Position numbers and translations under genes: made by a program. Shown here in pieces: positions 13,630-22,231 of a DNA stretch of 35,964 bases; the stretch's first letter is position 1; each line of letters begins with the position of its first letter. The notes under the pieces were generated by a model. That model saw only the letters and a list, made by a program, of their open reading frames with translations, did not search any database and was not told the DNA's origin. This stretch comes from Fimenecus sp963590415 (GTDB taxonomy: Bacteria; Bacillota; Clostridia; Oscillospirales; Acutalibacteraceae): assembly GCA_963590415.1 (NCBI GenBank), contig CAVAPB010000023.1, forward strand, positions 1 through 35,964. The letters are read 5' to 3'.

Positions 13630-15057
13630 CTATTCTTTCAAAAGGTCCTTATAAAGCCTTATATACTCGTTAGCCGACTTGCCCCATGAATAATCACACT
13701 CCATGGCGCGCTTGACAAGTATCTTCCAGCCCTTTTTGTTCCGGTAGCCGTCAATCGCTCTGTGAATTGTATGAAGCATATCATGAGCGTTGTAATTTGA
13801 GAAAACGAAGCCGTTGCCCTCTCCGTCGCCCGAGTCCTGAATACTGTCACGGAGTCCGCCCGTTTCACGAACAATCGGAATTGAACCGTAGCGAAGCGCT
13901 ATCATCTGCGAAAGTCCGCACGGTTCTGACTGCGACGGCATAAGGAACATGTCTGAGCCCGCATAGACCTTCTTTGACAGCGGAGGATTGAAGCCGAGGT
14001 TTATCGCAACCTGGTCGGGATGGCGGCGAGCCATATCCTTGAAGAATTCCTCATACTGCCACTCGCCCGAGCCGAGGACAACCACCTGTACATCGGTCGT
14101 AACGATAAGCTCTTCAAGAACCGCCTTTACAAGGTCAAGTCCCTTGTGCGAAACAAGCCTTGATACCATTCCGATAAGCGGCGTGTCGGGCTTGACGGGA
14201 AGCCCCATAAGCTCCTGCAACTCCTTTTTGTTTTTTGCCTTGCCGGCAGTAAAGCTTGAGGTGTTGTAGGTTTTGAATATATCCTTATCCGTTTCGGGAT
14301 TGTAGAGGTCAACGTCAATTCCGTTGAGTATTCCCGAAAGCTTCCAGCTTCTCTCATTAAGAATCGGGTCAAGACCGTGAGAATACCATGGGTCGAGAAT
14401 TTCATTAGCATACGACGGGCTTACCGTGGTTACCCTGTTTGCGGACTCAATAGCACCCTTCATAAAATTGACATCGTTGTCGTACTCTACGACAGAGGTA
14501 TATTCCGCAGGTATTCCGAGAACCTCGGGGATAAGCTCCTTGCCGTATGTTCCCTGATACTGAATATTATGAATTGTGAACACGGTCTTTATGTTATCAT
14601 AGCCGGGGCTCTGCGCATACATTGTGCTGTAATAAACTGGTACAAGAGCCGACTGCCAGTCGTTGCAGTGAATTATATCTGGCTTGAAATCAACATGCGG
14701 AAGCATTTCGAGAACCGCTCTCGAGAAGAAAGCAAACCTCTCCGCATCGTCATAATAGCCGTAAATTCCGTCCCTTTTGAAATAATACTGATTGTCTATA
14801 AGATAATAGATAACTCCGTTGTACTTTGCCTCAAAGATACCGCAGTACTGCCTTCTCCAGGCAACCGGAACGGTAAAGCTTGTGACAAAGGTCATGGTAT
14901 CCTTTAATTCCTGCTTTATGGTGTCGTACATAGGCATTACCACCCTACATCCGACCATTCTTTTTCTCAACGCCTGCGGAAGACTGCCCGCAACGTCTCC
15001 GAGTCCGCCCGAAGCCATAAAAGGCAAGGCTTCACTCGCTACATATAAAACCTTCAT
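13630..15057 (-). CDS. glgA: Glycogen synthase (GT5)
   Basis: GlgA extends glycogen from ADP-glucose. It has 475 residues and the two-Rossmann GT-B fold of family GT5: GGLGDVAGSLP near the start, HNIQYQGTYG in the N domain, ESANRVTTVSPSYA at the domain junction, and SQSEPCGLSQMIALRYGS containing the catalytic glutamates. I start at ATG 15057 with GGAGG seven bases upstream; ATG 15063 abuts that site. The lysine of the classical KxGGL motif (Lys15 in E. coli numbering) is alanine here (MASGGLGDV), while the GGL is kept. It is the last gene of the glycogen operon. Confidence 0.95.
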   Translation of the reverse strand: MKVLYVASEALPFMASGGLGDVAGSLPQALRKRMVGCRVVMPMYDTIKQELKDTMTFVTSFTVPVAWRRQYCGIFEAKYNGVIYYLIDNQYYFKRDGIYGYYDDAERFAFFSRAVLEMLPHVDFKPDIIHCNDWQSALVPVYYSTMYAQSPGYDNIKTVFTIHNIQYQGTYGKELIPEVLGIPAEYTSVVEYDNDVNFMKGAIESANRVTTVSPSYANEILDPWYSHGLDPILNERSWKLSGILNGIDVDLYNPETDKDIFKTYNTSSFTAGKAKNKKELQELMGLPVKPDTPLIGMVSRLVSHKGLDLVKAVLEELIVTTDVQVVVLGSGEWQYEEFFKDMARRHPDQVAINLGFNPPLSKKVYAGSDMFLMPSQSEPCGLSQMIALRYGSIPIVRETGGLRDSIQDSGDGEGNGFVFSNYNAHDMLHTIHRAIDGYRNKKGWKILVKRAMECDYSWGKSANEYIRLYKDLLKE

Positions 15058-15070
15058 ATTCATTCCTCCA

Positions 15071-15565
15071 CTACATATTTGCAAGTTCCGAAAGATAATC
15101 GTAATAGCCGAAGATGTTTTTGAGCGCACCCGATGCTATGAGAACAATAAGCATTATCACTACAAACACTATCGGCAAAGCTATCGACAGAATTTTTGAA
15201 AACAGATAGCCTTTCTTAAACGCTTTAAGCTCGTTTGAAAGCTCCTCTACCCTCTTTTTGAGTTCCTCAACCTCTGCCGACTGTGTATTTCCGCTTACAG
15301 CGATGCCGGTGTTATCAGTAATTCCGACGCCCAAGGCGGAAAACTGCTTTTCAAGCAAGCTTTGAGTCTCCGGTGTTCTGTTGCCCTTTGTGTCCCGTGA
15401 AAGCATATTTATTGCGCTTGCGGAATTTTCAACTGGGTTCTTTGCTATCAGGTCGAGCTGCTTTTTACAAAACACGCACACCTCACGCTTTTCACCCGAC
15501 AGCACATATTCCTTTAGCTGCTCCCGCTCGGTTTTGCAGCCGCAAACATCACAGCGACCGTTCAT
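15071..15565 (-). CDS. Zinc-ribbon, coiled-coil, single-helix membrane protein of unknown function
   Basis: This 164-residue protein has a paired-cysteine knuckle at the N-terminus (Cys5 and Cys8, then Cys30 and Cys33, with an extra Cys10), a low-complexity middle, a short coiled coil at about 96-117, one membrane helix at about 122-147, and a short tail. Its shape suggests a tail-anchored protein with the zinc knuckle in the cytoplasm. It lies inside the glycogen operon, sharing TAATG with the glgD stop and 13 bases before glgA, so it is co-transcribed and probably translationally coupled. I do not recognise the family. A role in holding glycogen enzymes at the membrane is only a guess from position. 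Confidence 0.7.
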   Translation of the reverse strand: MNGRCDVCGCKTEREQLKEYVLSGEKREVCVFCKKQLDLIAKNPVENSASAINMLSRDTKGNRTPETQSLLEKQFSALGVGITDNTGIAVSGNTQSAEVEELKKRVEELSNELKAFKKGYLFSKILSIALPIVFVVIMLIVLIASGALKNIFGYYDYLSELANM

Positions 15566-16680
15566 TAAATCACGATGCCCTTTCCGATATAGAACGGATA
15601 ATTCTCCGCACCCGACAGGTTCTTATTCGGAGTAATTACCGCAATTTTGTCCATTATAACATAATCAAGCGACGAGCCCGACGCAACAAAGCTCTCCTGC
15701 ATAACGATAGAGTTTCTTACGACTGCGCCCTTTTCAATTCTGACGCCCTTGAAAATTATCGAATTTTCAACCTCGCCTTCAATTATACAGCCGTTTGCCA
15801 CAAGTGAATTTTTGACATTTGAGCCGATACCGTAGGTTGACGGCATATCGTCTCTCGTCTTTGTATATACGGGCCTTTCGCTGTTGAAAAGCTCGTTACA
15901 GTTGTTTATATCAAGCAAATCCATACTCACCTTGAAGTATGAGCTTAAAGAGTCTATCGTTGCGGAATATCCCTGTGCCTCGAAGCCGTAGATATTAAGC
16001 TTTCCGACATTGCGCTGAATTATATCGGTTTCAAAATCAGTATATCTCTTGCTGATAGCCTCATTCATAAATCTCTCAAGCAAGGATTTTTTCATAAGCA
16101 TAACGCTCAGTGAATAATTGCCGTTTTGCTCAGAAACGGGAGTTACCTCAATCTGCTTTGCTTTTCCGTTTTCGTCCATATCAAGCACGATAACATCGGA
16201 GAGAGATGGGATTTTTCCGTTCTTGTAAACAACCGTAATATCCGAGTTTTTCTCGGTATGATAATCCATCAACGCTTCAATATCTATATTTGAAACGGTA
16301 TTGCAGTCTGAGAGAAGAACATACTCCTCCGTCGCCCTGCTGATAAAGCCCATAATCCCCTTTAAGGAAGCTATTTTATCGTCGTTGCCGCCCTGCTCCG
16401 CAGTTGAATACGGCGGAAGAATTATAAGCCCCTTTGTTTTTCTCGAAAGATCCCACGGCTTGCCCGTACCGACATGGTCCATAAGCGAATGGTAATTTGC
16501 CTTTGTGATAACGCCTACGCTTTCAATTCCTGCATTCACCATATTCGAAAGCGTAAAATCTATCAGGCGATATCTGCCTGCAAACGGAACGGAGCCCATT
16601 GTACGAAGCCCCGTAAGCTCAGGGAGACACTCGTCATATGAATTTGAAAATATGATTCCTACTATGTTTTTTCCCGTCAT
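15565..16680 (-). CDS. glgD: Glucose-1-phosphate adenylyltransferase GlgD subunit
   Basis: GlgD is the second subunit of firmicute ADP-glucose pyrophosphorylase. It has 371 residues: a nucleotidyltransferase-like domain at about 1-250 and a left-handed beta-helix at about 280-350 (GCIIEGEVENSIIFKGVRIE). The GGxGxRL nucleotide-binding loop of active subunits is replaced by FSNSYDECLPELTG, while PFAGRYRLIDFTLSN is kept. This is the expected GlgD pattern, a modulatory rather than catalytic partner of GlgC. It starts one base after the glgC stop. Confidence 0.95.
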   Translation of the reverse strand: MTGKNIVGIIFSNSYDECLPELTGLRTMGSVPFAGRYRLIDFTLSNMVNAGIESVGVITKANYHSLMDHVGTGKPWDLSRKTKGLIILPPYSTAEQGGNDDKIASLKGIMGFISRATEEYVLLSDCNTVSNIDIEALMDYHTEKNSDITVVYKNGKIPSLSDVIVLDMDENGKAKQIEVTPVSEQNGNYSLSVMLMKKSLLERFMNEAISKRYTDFETDIIQRNVGKLNIYGFEAQGYSATIDSLSSYFKVSMDLLDINNCNELFNSERPVYTKTRDDMPSTYGIGSNVKNSLVANGCIIEGEVENSIIFKGVRIEKGAVVRNSIVMQESFVASGSSLDYVIMDKIAVITPNKNLSGAENYPFYIGKGIVI

Positions 16681-16681
16681 A

Positions 16682-17899
16682 TCAGTCAGCCTCCTTTACT
16701 CTGTCAGCGTCAATCATTTCCTTGGGCTTTACTGCCGCGCCCTTGCCGACATTGACATTTGCACCGACTACGGCAACGCCCCATTCGTCTCTGTTTTCGA
16801 TATCCTCGGGACGGGAGCCGACCTTTGCATTTTCGCCGATTACGGCATTTTCCGCAACGATTGAATACTCGACATCGGCGCCTGCCTTGACTGTTGCACC
16901 AGGCATAACTATCGAATAGCGTACCGTTGCGCCCTCTTCCACGGTAACATTGTCAAATAGTATTGAATAGTCAACCGCTCCGAATACCTTTGAGCCCTCT
17001 GCCACCATTGAATTCTGTATATCCGCGCTCGGCGCAATGTACTGCGGCGGAGCAATGGGAGTTTTTGAATAAATTTTCCAGCTTGCGTCCGACAGGTCAA
17101 GGTCAACCTTGGGATTGAGAAGGTCAAGGTTTGCCTCCCAAAGCGAGTCTATCGTTCCGACATCCTTCCAATAGCCGTCAAACAGATATGCGAACATTCT
17201 CTCGCCCGCCTTATGCATTGCGGGTATTACATCATGTCCGAAATCGTTGGACGAGTCGGGATTGTTTTCATCGTCGATAAGATACTGACGAAGCTTTGAC
17301 CATGTGAATATGTAAACGCCCATTGACGCCTTATTGCTTGTGGGATTCTTCGGTTTCTCCTGGAACTCGGCGATTGAGTTATCGTCGTTCAAGACCATAA
17401 GTCCGAAACGGGAAGCCTCCTCCCACGGAACCTCAAGCATGGCAATTGTACATGCCGCATCGTTCTTTTTATGGTATTCAAGCATCTTGTTATAATCCAT
17501 TTTATAGATATGGTCGCCCGAAAGGACGGCGACATACTCCGGATTGTAACGGTCAATGAAGTTTATGTTCTGATAAATGGCATTTGCCGTGCCCTTGTAC
17601 CATTCCATTCCCTTAATCTGCTGATACGGAGAGAGCATATGCACTCCGCCGTGAGCGCGGTCAAGATCCCACGGCTGACCGTTGCCTATGTAATCGTTAA
17701 GCTCAAGCGGTTGATACTGTGTGAGTACGCCGACCGTAGTTATACCCGAGTTTACGCAGTTTGAAAGCGGAAAATCGATAATTCTGTACTTGCCGCCGTA
17801 AGGAACTGCGGGTTTAGCGATATTCTTGGTCAGAACGCCCAGTCTTGAGCCCTGTCCGCCTGCAAGAAGCATCGCAATACATTCCATTTTGCGTGCCAT
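16682..17899 (-). CDS. glgC: Glucose-1-phosphate adenylyltransferase, catalytic subunit
   Basis: GlgC makes ADP-glucose from ATP and glucose 1-phosphate, the committed step of glycogen synthesis. It has 405 residues. The nucleotide loop LLAGGQGSRLGVLT is intact, followed by KPAVPYGGKYRIIDFPLS, the catalytic-site segment GDHIYKMDY, and EFQEKPKNP for glucose 1-phosphate. The C-terminal beta-helix (about 290-390) has repeated valine/isoleucine turns. AAGGAGG precedes the ATG. It follows glgB by 48 bases and would pair with GlgD. Confidence 0.97.
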   Translation of the reverse strand: MARKMECIAMLLAGGQGSRLGVLTKNIAKPAVPYGGKYRIIDFPLSNCVNSGITTVGVLTQYQPLELNDYIGNGQPWDLDRAHGGVHMLSPYQQIKGMEWYKGTANAIYQNINFIDRYNPEYVAVLSGDHIYKMDYNKMLEYHKKNDAACTIAMLEVPWEEASRFGLMVLNDDNSIAEFQEKPKNPTSNKASMGVYIFTWSKLRQYLIDDENNPDSSNDFGHDVIPAMHKAGERMFAYLFDGYWKDVGTIDSLWEANLDLLNPKVDLDLSDASWKIYSKTPIAPPQYIAPSADIQNSMVAEGSKVFGAVDYSILFDNVTVEEGATVRYSIVMPGATVKAGADVEYSIVAENAVIGENAKVGSRPEDIENRDEWGVAVVGANVNVGKGAAVKPKEMIDADRVKEAD

Positions 17900-17947
17900 A
17901 AAAATTCCTCCTTGAATTTCAGCAAATATATTCGGTAATTATATATT

Positions 17948-19852
17948 TTATCTCGTCTTTTTCAAATAAATTGTCGTCATTGGCGGAAGGTCGAGAGAAA
18001 TGCTCTGCTCGAAGCCGTGCATATTGATGCCGTCGGTATGAATAACTTCCCTGTCACCCTTACCAGTGCCGCCGTAGCATTCGTCGTCGGAATTGAAAAC
18101 AACCTTGTACTTTCCTTTTTGCGGAATACCTATTCTGTACTCTTTTCTTTCGACATTTGTAAAGTTGCAGACAACAATTATTTCCTTGCCTTTTTCATCT
18201 ATTCTTCTGAAAGCGATAACAGAGTTGTCGCTGTCGTCGGACGAAATCCACGAAAAGCCCTCCCAAGAGTAATCGACCTGCCACATCGGTGAGTTTTTCT
18301 TATAAAATTCATTGACCGCCTTAAAATAAGACTGAAGCTGACTATGCTTGTCAAATCCGAGCAGGAGCCAATCAAGTCCCTTTTCATAGTTCCACTCGAT
18401 AAACTGACCGAACTCCGAGCCCATAAACATAAGCTTTTTGCCGGGATGAGCCATCATATAGCCCACGAACGCCCTGACGCCTGCGAATTTCTCATCGTAT
18501 GTACCGGGCATTTTGTTTATAAGCGAACACTTGCCGTGAACGACCTCATCATGCGAAATCGGAAGAACAAAGTTTTCCGAAAAAGCATAAAACATCGAGA
18601 ATGTAATACAGTCGTGATTATACTTGCGATGTATGCCGTCAAGGCTGAAATAGCGGAGAATATCGTTCATCCAGCCCATATTCCACTTGAAGTTGAAGCC
18701 GAGACCGCCCATATATACGGGCTTTGAAACCATCGGCCAAGATGTGCTTTCCTCAGCTATCATCATAGCGTACGGGAACTCGGCAAAAATATGCTCGTTG
18801 AGCTTTTGCAAAAATTCAACCGCCTCTAAGTTTTCCCTGCCGCCGTTTTTGTTTGCGACCCATTCGCCGTCCTTGCGGTCATAGTCAAGATAGAGCATTG
18901 AAGCCACGGCGTCAATCCTTATGCCGTCAAGATGGAACTCTTTAAGCCAATAGGTTGCGCTCGACATCAGGAACGAGCGAACCTCATTCCTGCCGAAGTC
19001 AAACACCCTTGTGCCCCAGCCGTAATGCTCGCCCTTTCTCGGATCCGAATACTCATAGAGCGGAGCACCGTCAAATTCGTAAAGTCCGTTTTCATCTTTC
19101 GGGAAATGTGCGGGAACCCAGTCAAGAATTACGCCGATACCCGCCTCGTGGCATTTGTCGATAAGATACATCAAATCCTCGGGCGTGCCATAGCGTGAGG
19201 TTGCGGAAAAATAACCAGTTACCTGATAGCCCCAGCTTCCGTCAAACGGATACTCCGTAAGCGGCATAAATTCAATGTGAGTGTATCCCATTTTTTTGAC
19301 ATACGGGATAAGCTCGCCGGCAAGCTCCCTGTATGAATAGAAGTTTCCGTCCTCATGCTGCTTCCACGAGCCCGCATGAACCTCGTATATGTTCACCGGA
19401 GAGGAATAGATGCTCGTCGAATTGCGTTTTTCAATCCACTTGGCGTCCTTCCACTCGTGGCAGTTTTCAATTTCATAGAATTTTGAAGCCGTTCCGGGTC
19501 GCGTCTCCGAATGAAATGCGTACGGGTCGCTTTTAAGAACGGTCTTTCCCGATTTTGCGGTTACGGCAAATTTGTACGAGTCAAACTGCTTGATGCCGTC
19601 AACAACACATTCCCACACTCCGCCGGTGTCGGGAAGCAGAGCCATAGGCGTTGCACCCGTGTCCCAGCCGTTGAAATCGCCGACTAAGCCGACAGCTTCG
19701 GCATCGGGTGCCCACACTCTGAAAACAACCGATTTTTTTGTTTTCCTGTGTGCGCCGAAATATTCATAAGCGTGCGAGTTACTGCCCTCGTGGAAGAGAT
19801 AAAGCGGCACTTCACGCTCTTTTTTGTCTTTTTTTGCATAGGTTTTTGACAT
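17948..19852 (-). CDS. glgB: 1,4-alpha-glucan branching enzyme (GH13)
   Basis: GlgB adds alpha-1,6 branches to glycogen. It has 634 residues, at the short end of the family, consistent with a single N-terminal carbohydrate-binding module (about 30-130, VFRVWAPDAEAVGLVGDFNGW). The catalytic barrel carries the nucleophile aspartate in GIRIDAVASML, the acid/base glutamate in MIAEEST and the transition-state aspartate in ISHDEVVHGK. I start at ATG 19852 with GAGGT seven bases upstream; the frame stays open further upstream, but that stretch covers the promoter. It is the first gene of the glycogen operon. Confidence 0.96.
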   Translation of the reverse strand: MSKTYAKKDKKEREVPLYLFHEGSNSHAYEYFGAHRKTKKSVVFRVWAPDAEAVGLVGDFNGWDTGATPMALLPDTGGVWECVVDGIKQFDSYKFAVTAKSGKTVLKSDPYAFHSETRPGTASKFYEIENCHEWKDAKWIEKRNSTSIYSSPVNIYEVHAGSWKQHEDGNFYSYRELAGELIPYVKKMGYTHIEFMPLTEYPFDGSWGYQVTGYFSATSRYGTPEDLMYLIDKCHEAGIGVILDWVPAHFPKDENGLYEFDGAPLYEYSDPRKGEHYGWGTRVFDFGRNEVRSFLMSSATYWLKEFHLDGIRIDAVASMLYLDYDRKDGEWVANKNGGRENLEAVEFLQKLNEHIFAEFPYAMMIAEESTSWPMVSKPVYMGGLGFNFKWNMGWMNDILRYFSLDGIHRKYNHDCITFSMFYAFSENFVLPISHDEVVHGKCSLINKMPGTYDEKFAGVRAFVGYMMAHPGKKLMFMGSEFGQFIEWNYEKGLDWLLLGFDKHSQLQSYFKAVNEFYKKNSPMWQVDYSWEGFSWISSDDSDNSVIAFRRIDEKGKEIIVVCNFTNVERKEYRIGIPQKGKYKVVFNSDDECYGGTGKGDREVIHTDGINMHGFEQSISLDLPPMTTIYLKKTR

Positions 19853-19883
19853 ACATACTACCTCTGTATTTATTATCCTAAAT

Positions 19884-19912
19884 ATTTTATCAAAATTGTG
19901 AAAGAATTTCAA
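19884..19912 (-). promoter_or_regulatory. Glycogen operon promoter
   Basis: On the minus strand TTGAAA (19907-19912), 17 bases, TAAAAT (19884-19889), about 30 bases before the glgB start. Confidence 0.7.
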
Positions 19913-19999
19913 GTAATGTTTGACTATTTTATTCAATAAATAAACGAAGTTTACCGACAGTATTTGTGCAAATCCACCAAAAATTGTGCTGGTTGACAA

Positions 20000-20037
20000 A
20001 AAAATCTCCCGCACGACGAAAGACGCACGGGAGATTT
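20000..20037 (-). terminator. Terminator of the phage head cassette
   Basis: On the minus strand AAATCTCCCG pairs with CGGGAGATTT, extended by inner complementarity (TGCG region), followed by a run of seven T. It sits 13 bases after the last cassette gene and cleanly separates the cassette from the glgB promoter. Confidence 0.9.
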
Positions 20038-20050
20038 CATACTTAAATTT

Positions 20051-20485
20051 TTACGCTACGGCGGATTCAATTATCTTTCCTCTTAAAATGAGAGAGTCAT
20101 ATGTTCTGTCATATTCCACTCCGCCGTGTTCGAGGCTGACTATACTTTTGTCCTCATCGAGACTGAGAAGATATGCACACAGGATGTTAAACAAATTATA
20201 CATATCCTTAGGCTTCGAGTTTTTCTCAAAGTAAATTCCGACACTTATGCAAGCCGTATACTGACGCTTATCCGTAATTACGATACTGCCGTCATCCGCT
20301 GTTTCGGTAATACGCTCACCGTAAATAAAAGACTCTATTCCGACGCATATGCACGGCATATCGTCTAATTTCGGAAGGTTTTCCCTGAGTGTATGCGCCT
20401 CAACCACATTTGCGGGGAAACGGTTTATAACGCTCGCCGTACTTGCCGCTGACATAACATCCTCAATAAGCTTATTTGCGTTCAT
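20051..20485 (-). CDS. Phage head-completion or tail-terminator-like protein
   Basis: A 144-residue soluble protein, last of eight co-directional phage genes. Its position after two small connector-type genes, its size, and an alpha/beta layout (N-terminal helix followed by strands such as MPCICVGIES and YTACISVGIYFEK) match proteins that close the neck or cap the tail tube in siphophages. No motif settles this. Its ATG overlaps the previous stop by four bases. In an ordinary siphophage the major tail protein and tape measure would come next; here a terminator does. Confidence 0.5.
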   Translation of the reverse strand: MNANKLIEDVMSAASTASVINRFPANVVEAHTLRENLPKLDDMPCICVGIESFIYGERITETADDGSIVITDKRQYTACISVGIYFEKNSKPKDMYNLFNILCAYLLSLDEDKSIVSLEHGGVEYDRTYDSLILRGKIIESAVA

Positions 20486-20823
20486 ATTTCAGTCCTTACC
20501 TTTTCCTTTATTACCGCCCATACATACCAGGCATTTTCGCCGTTGTATATCTTTTCGCTCTTGTGTACCTCGTATTTTTTTCCGTCCGCCGTATGCAGCA
20601 TAAGCAGGCCTCCTATCTTACGCAAATCCTTTTCGGCAGGACCTATGTAGAGATAGTAATTTTCCTCCGCAAGCCCGATTTCCGTATTCGTTCCCGCGAC
20701 ATACATCTTATTTTTGTATCTCAACGGCTGAACAAGAGCTCTGTATATCTCCGAGGTGTAGTTTTCGCTTGTTATATACACCGAGCGGCCGAATTTCTCG
20801 AATATTTTTTCCAATATATCCAT
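20482..20823 (-). CDS. Phage head-tail adaptor-like protein
   Basis: 113 residues, rich in beta strands (YYLYIGPAEKDL, WYVWAVIKEKVR). It lies second from the end of the head cassette, two bases after the preceding gene and overlapping the next. Size and order fit head-tail joining or stopper proteins of siphophages. This is inferred from gene order; no catalytic or binding motif is visible. Confidence 0.5.
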   Translation of the reverse strand: MDILEKIFEKFGRSVYITSENYTSEIYRALVQPLRYKNKMYVAGTNTEIGLAEENYYLYIGPAEKDLRKIGGLLMLHTADGKKYEVHKSEKIYNGENAWYVWAVIKEKVRTEI

Positions 20824-20825
20824 AC

Positions 20826-21188
20826 TTACACCTGCCTGAACACAAAATCCATATCCCTAAGAAGCGGCGCGGCGGCTATAATCGCCTCGTCCCGCAAAGC
20901 GGCAGCCTGCGAGAGTGCAAGCGCGGGGCTCTGCGAAACCGTAACATCGCCTGCCTTGAAAGAGGTCGGTGTGTCGTCCTGCGCCGCATTGCGCAAAAGA
21001 AGTCTGTAATAGCTCAGATACACTGCGGCGTTGACAACTCTCGGGTCGCTTGCCTTTTCGGGCTTTTCGAGTCTGTCGGAAAGCTGTGCGCACGCCACGG
21101 AAACCGTGGGCATAACATCAAATGTCTCATCCTCTGTGAGCTTCATTATTTTCCTTACCGCCTTTGCGACCTTGACAACATCAATCAT
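20826..21188 (-). CDS. Phage head-tail connector-like protein
   Basis: 120 residues, mostly helical, starting with MIDVVKVAKAVRKIM. It directly follows the major capsid gene with 13 bases between them, the usual place for a gp6-like connector ring protein that binds beneath the portal. The helical layout and length agree. The family cannot be proved by eye. Confidence 0.55.
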   Translation of the reverse strand: MIDVVKVAKAVRKIMKLTEDETFDVMPTVSVACAQLSDRLEKPEKASDPRVVNAAVYLSYYRLLLRNAAQDDTPTSFKAGDVTVSQSPALALSQAAALRDEAIIAAAPLLRDMDFVFRQV

Positions 21189-21201
21189 TTTTGCCCTCCG
21201 C

Positions 21202-22209
21202 TCAGACCGTCAATACCTTTGACGCGTCCGTAAAGATTTTTGCAAAGCCCGAAATTTCGGTGATTGCCGCACGCTCAAGCTGACGATCAATGAGCTTGTC
21301 GTACTCGGTCATAATTCCGCCTGCCTGAACCATTTCGAGCGCATAGTTCTTATCAAGACCTATAACCTTGCCCGACGCCACAGCGGAGCTCTTGAGAAGA
21401 TTTGCTCCGAGCGGTGTAACAACCTTGCCCGTACCGTGGAAATTAAGCCCCGCAACCGAGTCCTTCATTTCCGAAAGAACAAGGATTTTTGCCGCTACAT
21501 CGGGCGAAACAATCATTGTGTTAAGCGAATAGGGGTCAAAGCCGTTCCAGAAGTTTACAAGGTCCTGATATGTAATCTCGCCGGCTTTAGCGACGGAGGA
21601 TGTCGATGCGGCGTTGTCGTTGCCGTCGCCATCCGTAATTACCGTAACTGCGTCGTTGAGCTGAGTTGTCGCAATGTATGCGCCAATCTGCTTGAGCATC
21701 ACGGTGAACAGGTCAAGTCTCTGGAAACGCAAAGCCTCATAAGAAGCGACAAGCATTCTGCCTCTCTTTTTAAGAGTTACAAGATTTGACTGCACATTTA
21801 CATTTGTTTCGGGGATTGCCGCACCCTCGGCAACCTCCTTGAGCTCCTTTTCCGCCTTTGTCGGCACGGAGGCAATAGTTCTGTAATCCATACCGTTTAT
21901 CTGCGTTTTTGCCGCAACGATAAGCGGAAGGATGTCGGCTTCCTCCTTGCCCTTTTTGACGGCTCTTGCAACATATTCGGGAAAGAGAGCCGCAGAATCG
22001 GTTGTCTTGAAGAACTTTTCGATTGTGTCGCTGCCCGCGCCGCTTACCTTAATGTCAAAGCGCTTGAGCTGTCTTTCAAATGCATCGAGACCGTCAAGAG
22101 AGGTACCCTTGTAGTTTTCAGACGGGTCAACGCTTTCGAGCTCTGCGGTAAAGCCCTTACCGGTTGAATAAAGTCCTTTGTCAAGTTTAATGTTTTCGTA
22201 AATTGCCAT
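21202..22209 (-). CDS. Phage major capsid protein, HK97-like fold
   Basis: This 335-residue protein would form the icosahedral shell. HK97-type features are the P-domain-like region around TKAEKELKEVAEGAAIPET and KKRGRMLVASYEAL, a helix with LDLFTVMLKQIGAYIATTQLNDAVTVI, the A-domain segment NTMIVSPDVAAKILVL, and the C-terminal strands AITEISGFAKIFTDASKVL. No long N-terminal scaffold domain is present; the upstream protease gene has a C-terminal helical extension that could serve as scaffold. AAGGAAG precedes the ATG. The frame is intact from start to stop. Confidence 0.85.
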   Translation of the reverse strand: MAIYENIKLDKGLYSTGKGFTAELESVDPSENYKGTSLDGLDAFERQLKRFDIKVSGAGSDTIEKFFKTTDSAALFPEYVARAVKKGKEEADILPLIVAAKTQINGMDYRTIASVPTKAEKELKEVAEGAAIPETNVNVQSNLVTLKKRGRMLVASYEALRFQRLDLFTVMLKQIGAYIATTQLNDAVTVITDGDGNDNAASTSSVAKAGEITYQDLVNFWNGFDPYSLNTMIVSPDVAAKILVLSEMKDSVAGLNFHGTGKVVTPLGANLLKSSAVASGKVIGLDKNYALEMVQAGGIMTEYDKLIDRQLERAAITEISGFAKIFTDASKVLTV

Positions 22210-22231
22210 AAATATACTTCCTTTCTTTTAA

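Noticed and set aside
19853..20014. A longer GlgB starting at 20014
   Set aside because: The extension covers the glgB promoter and the cassette terminator. The ATG at 19852 has a proper ribosome site and matches the family start.
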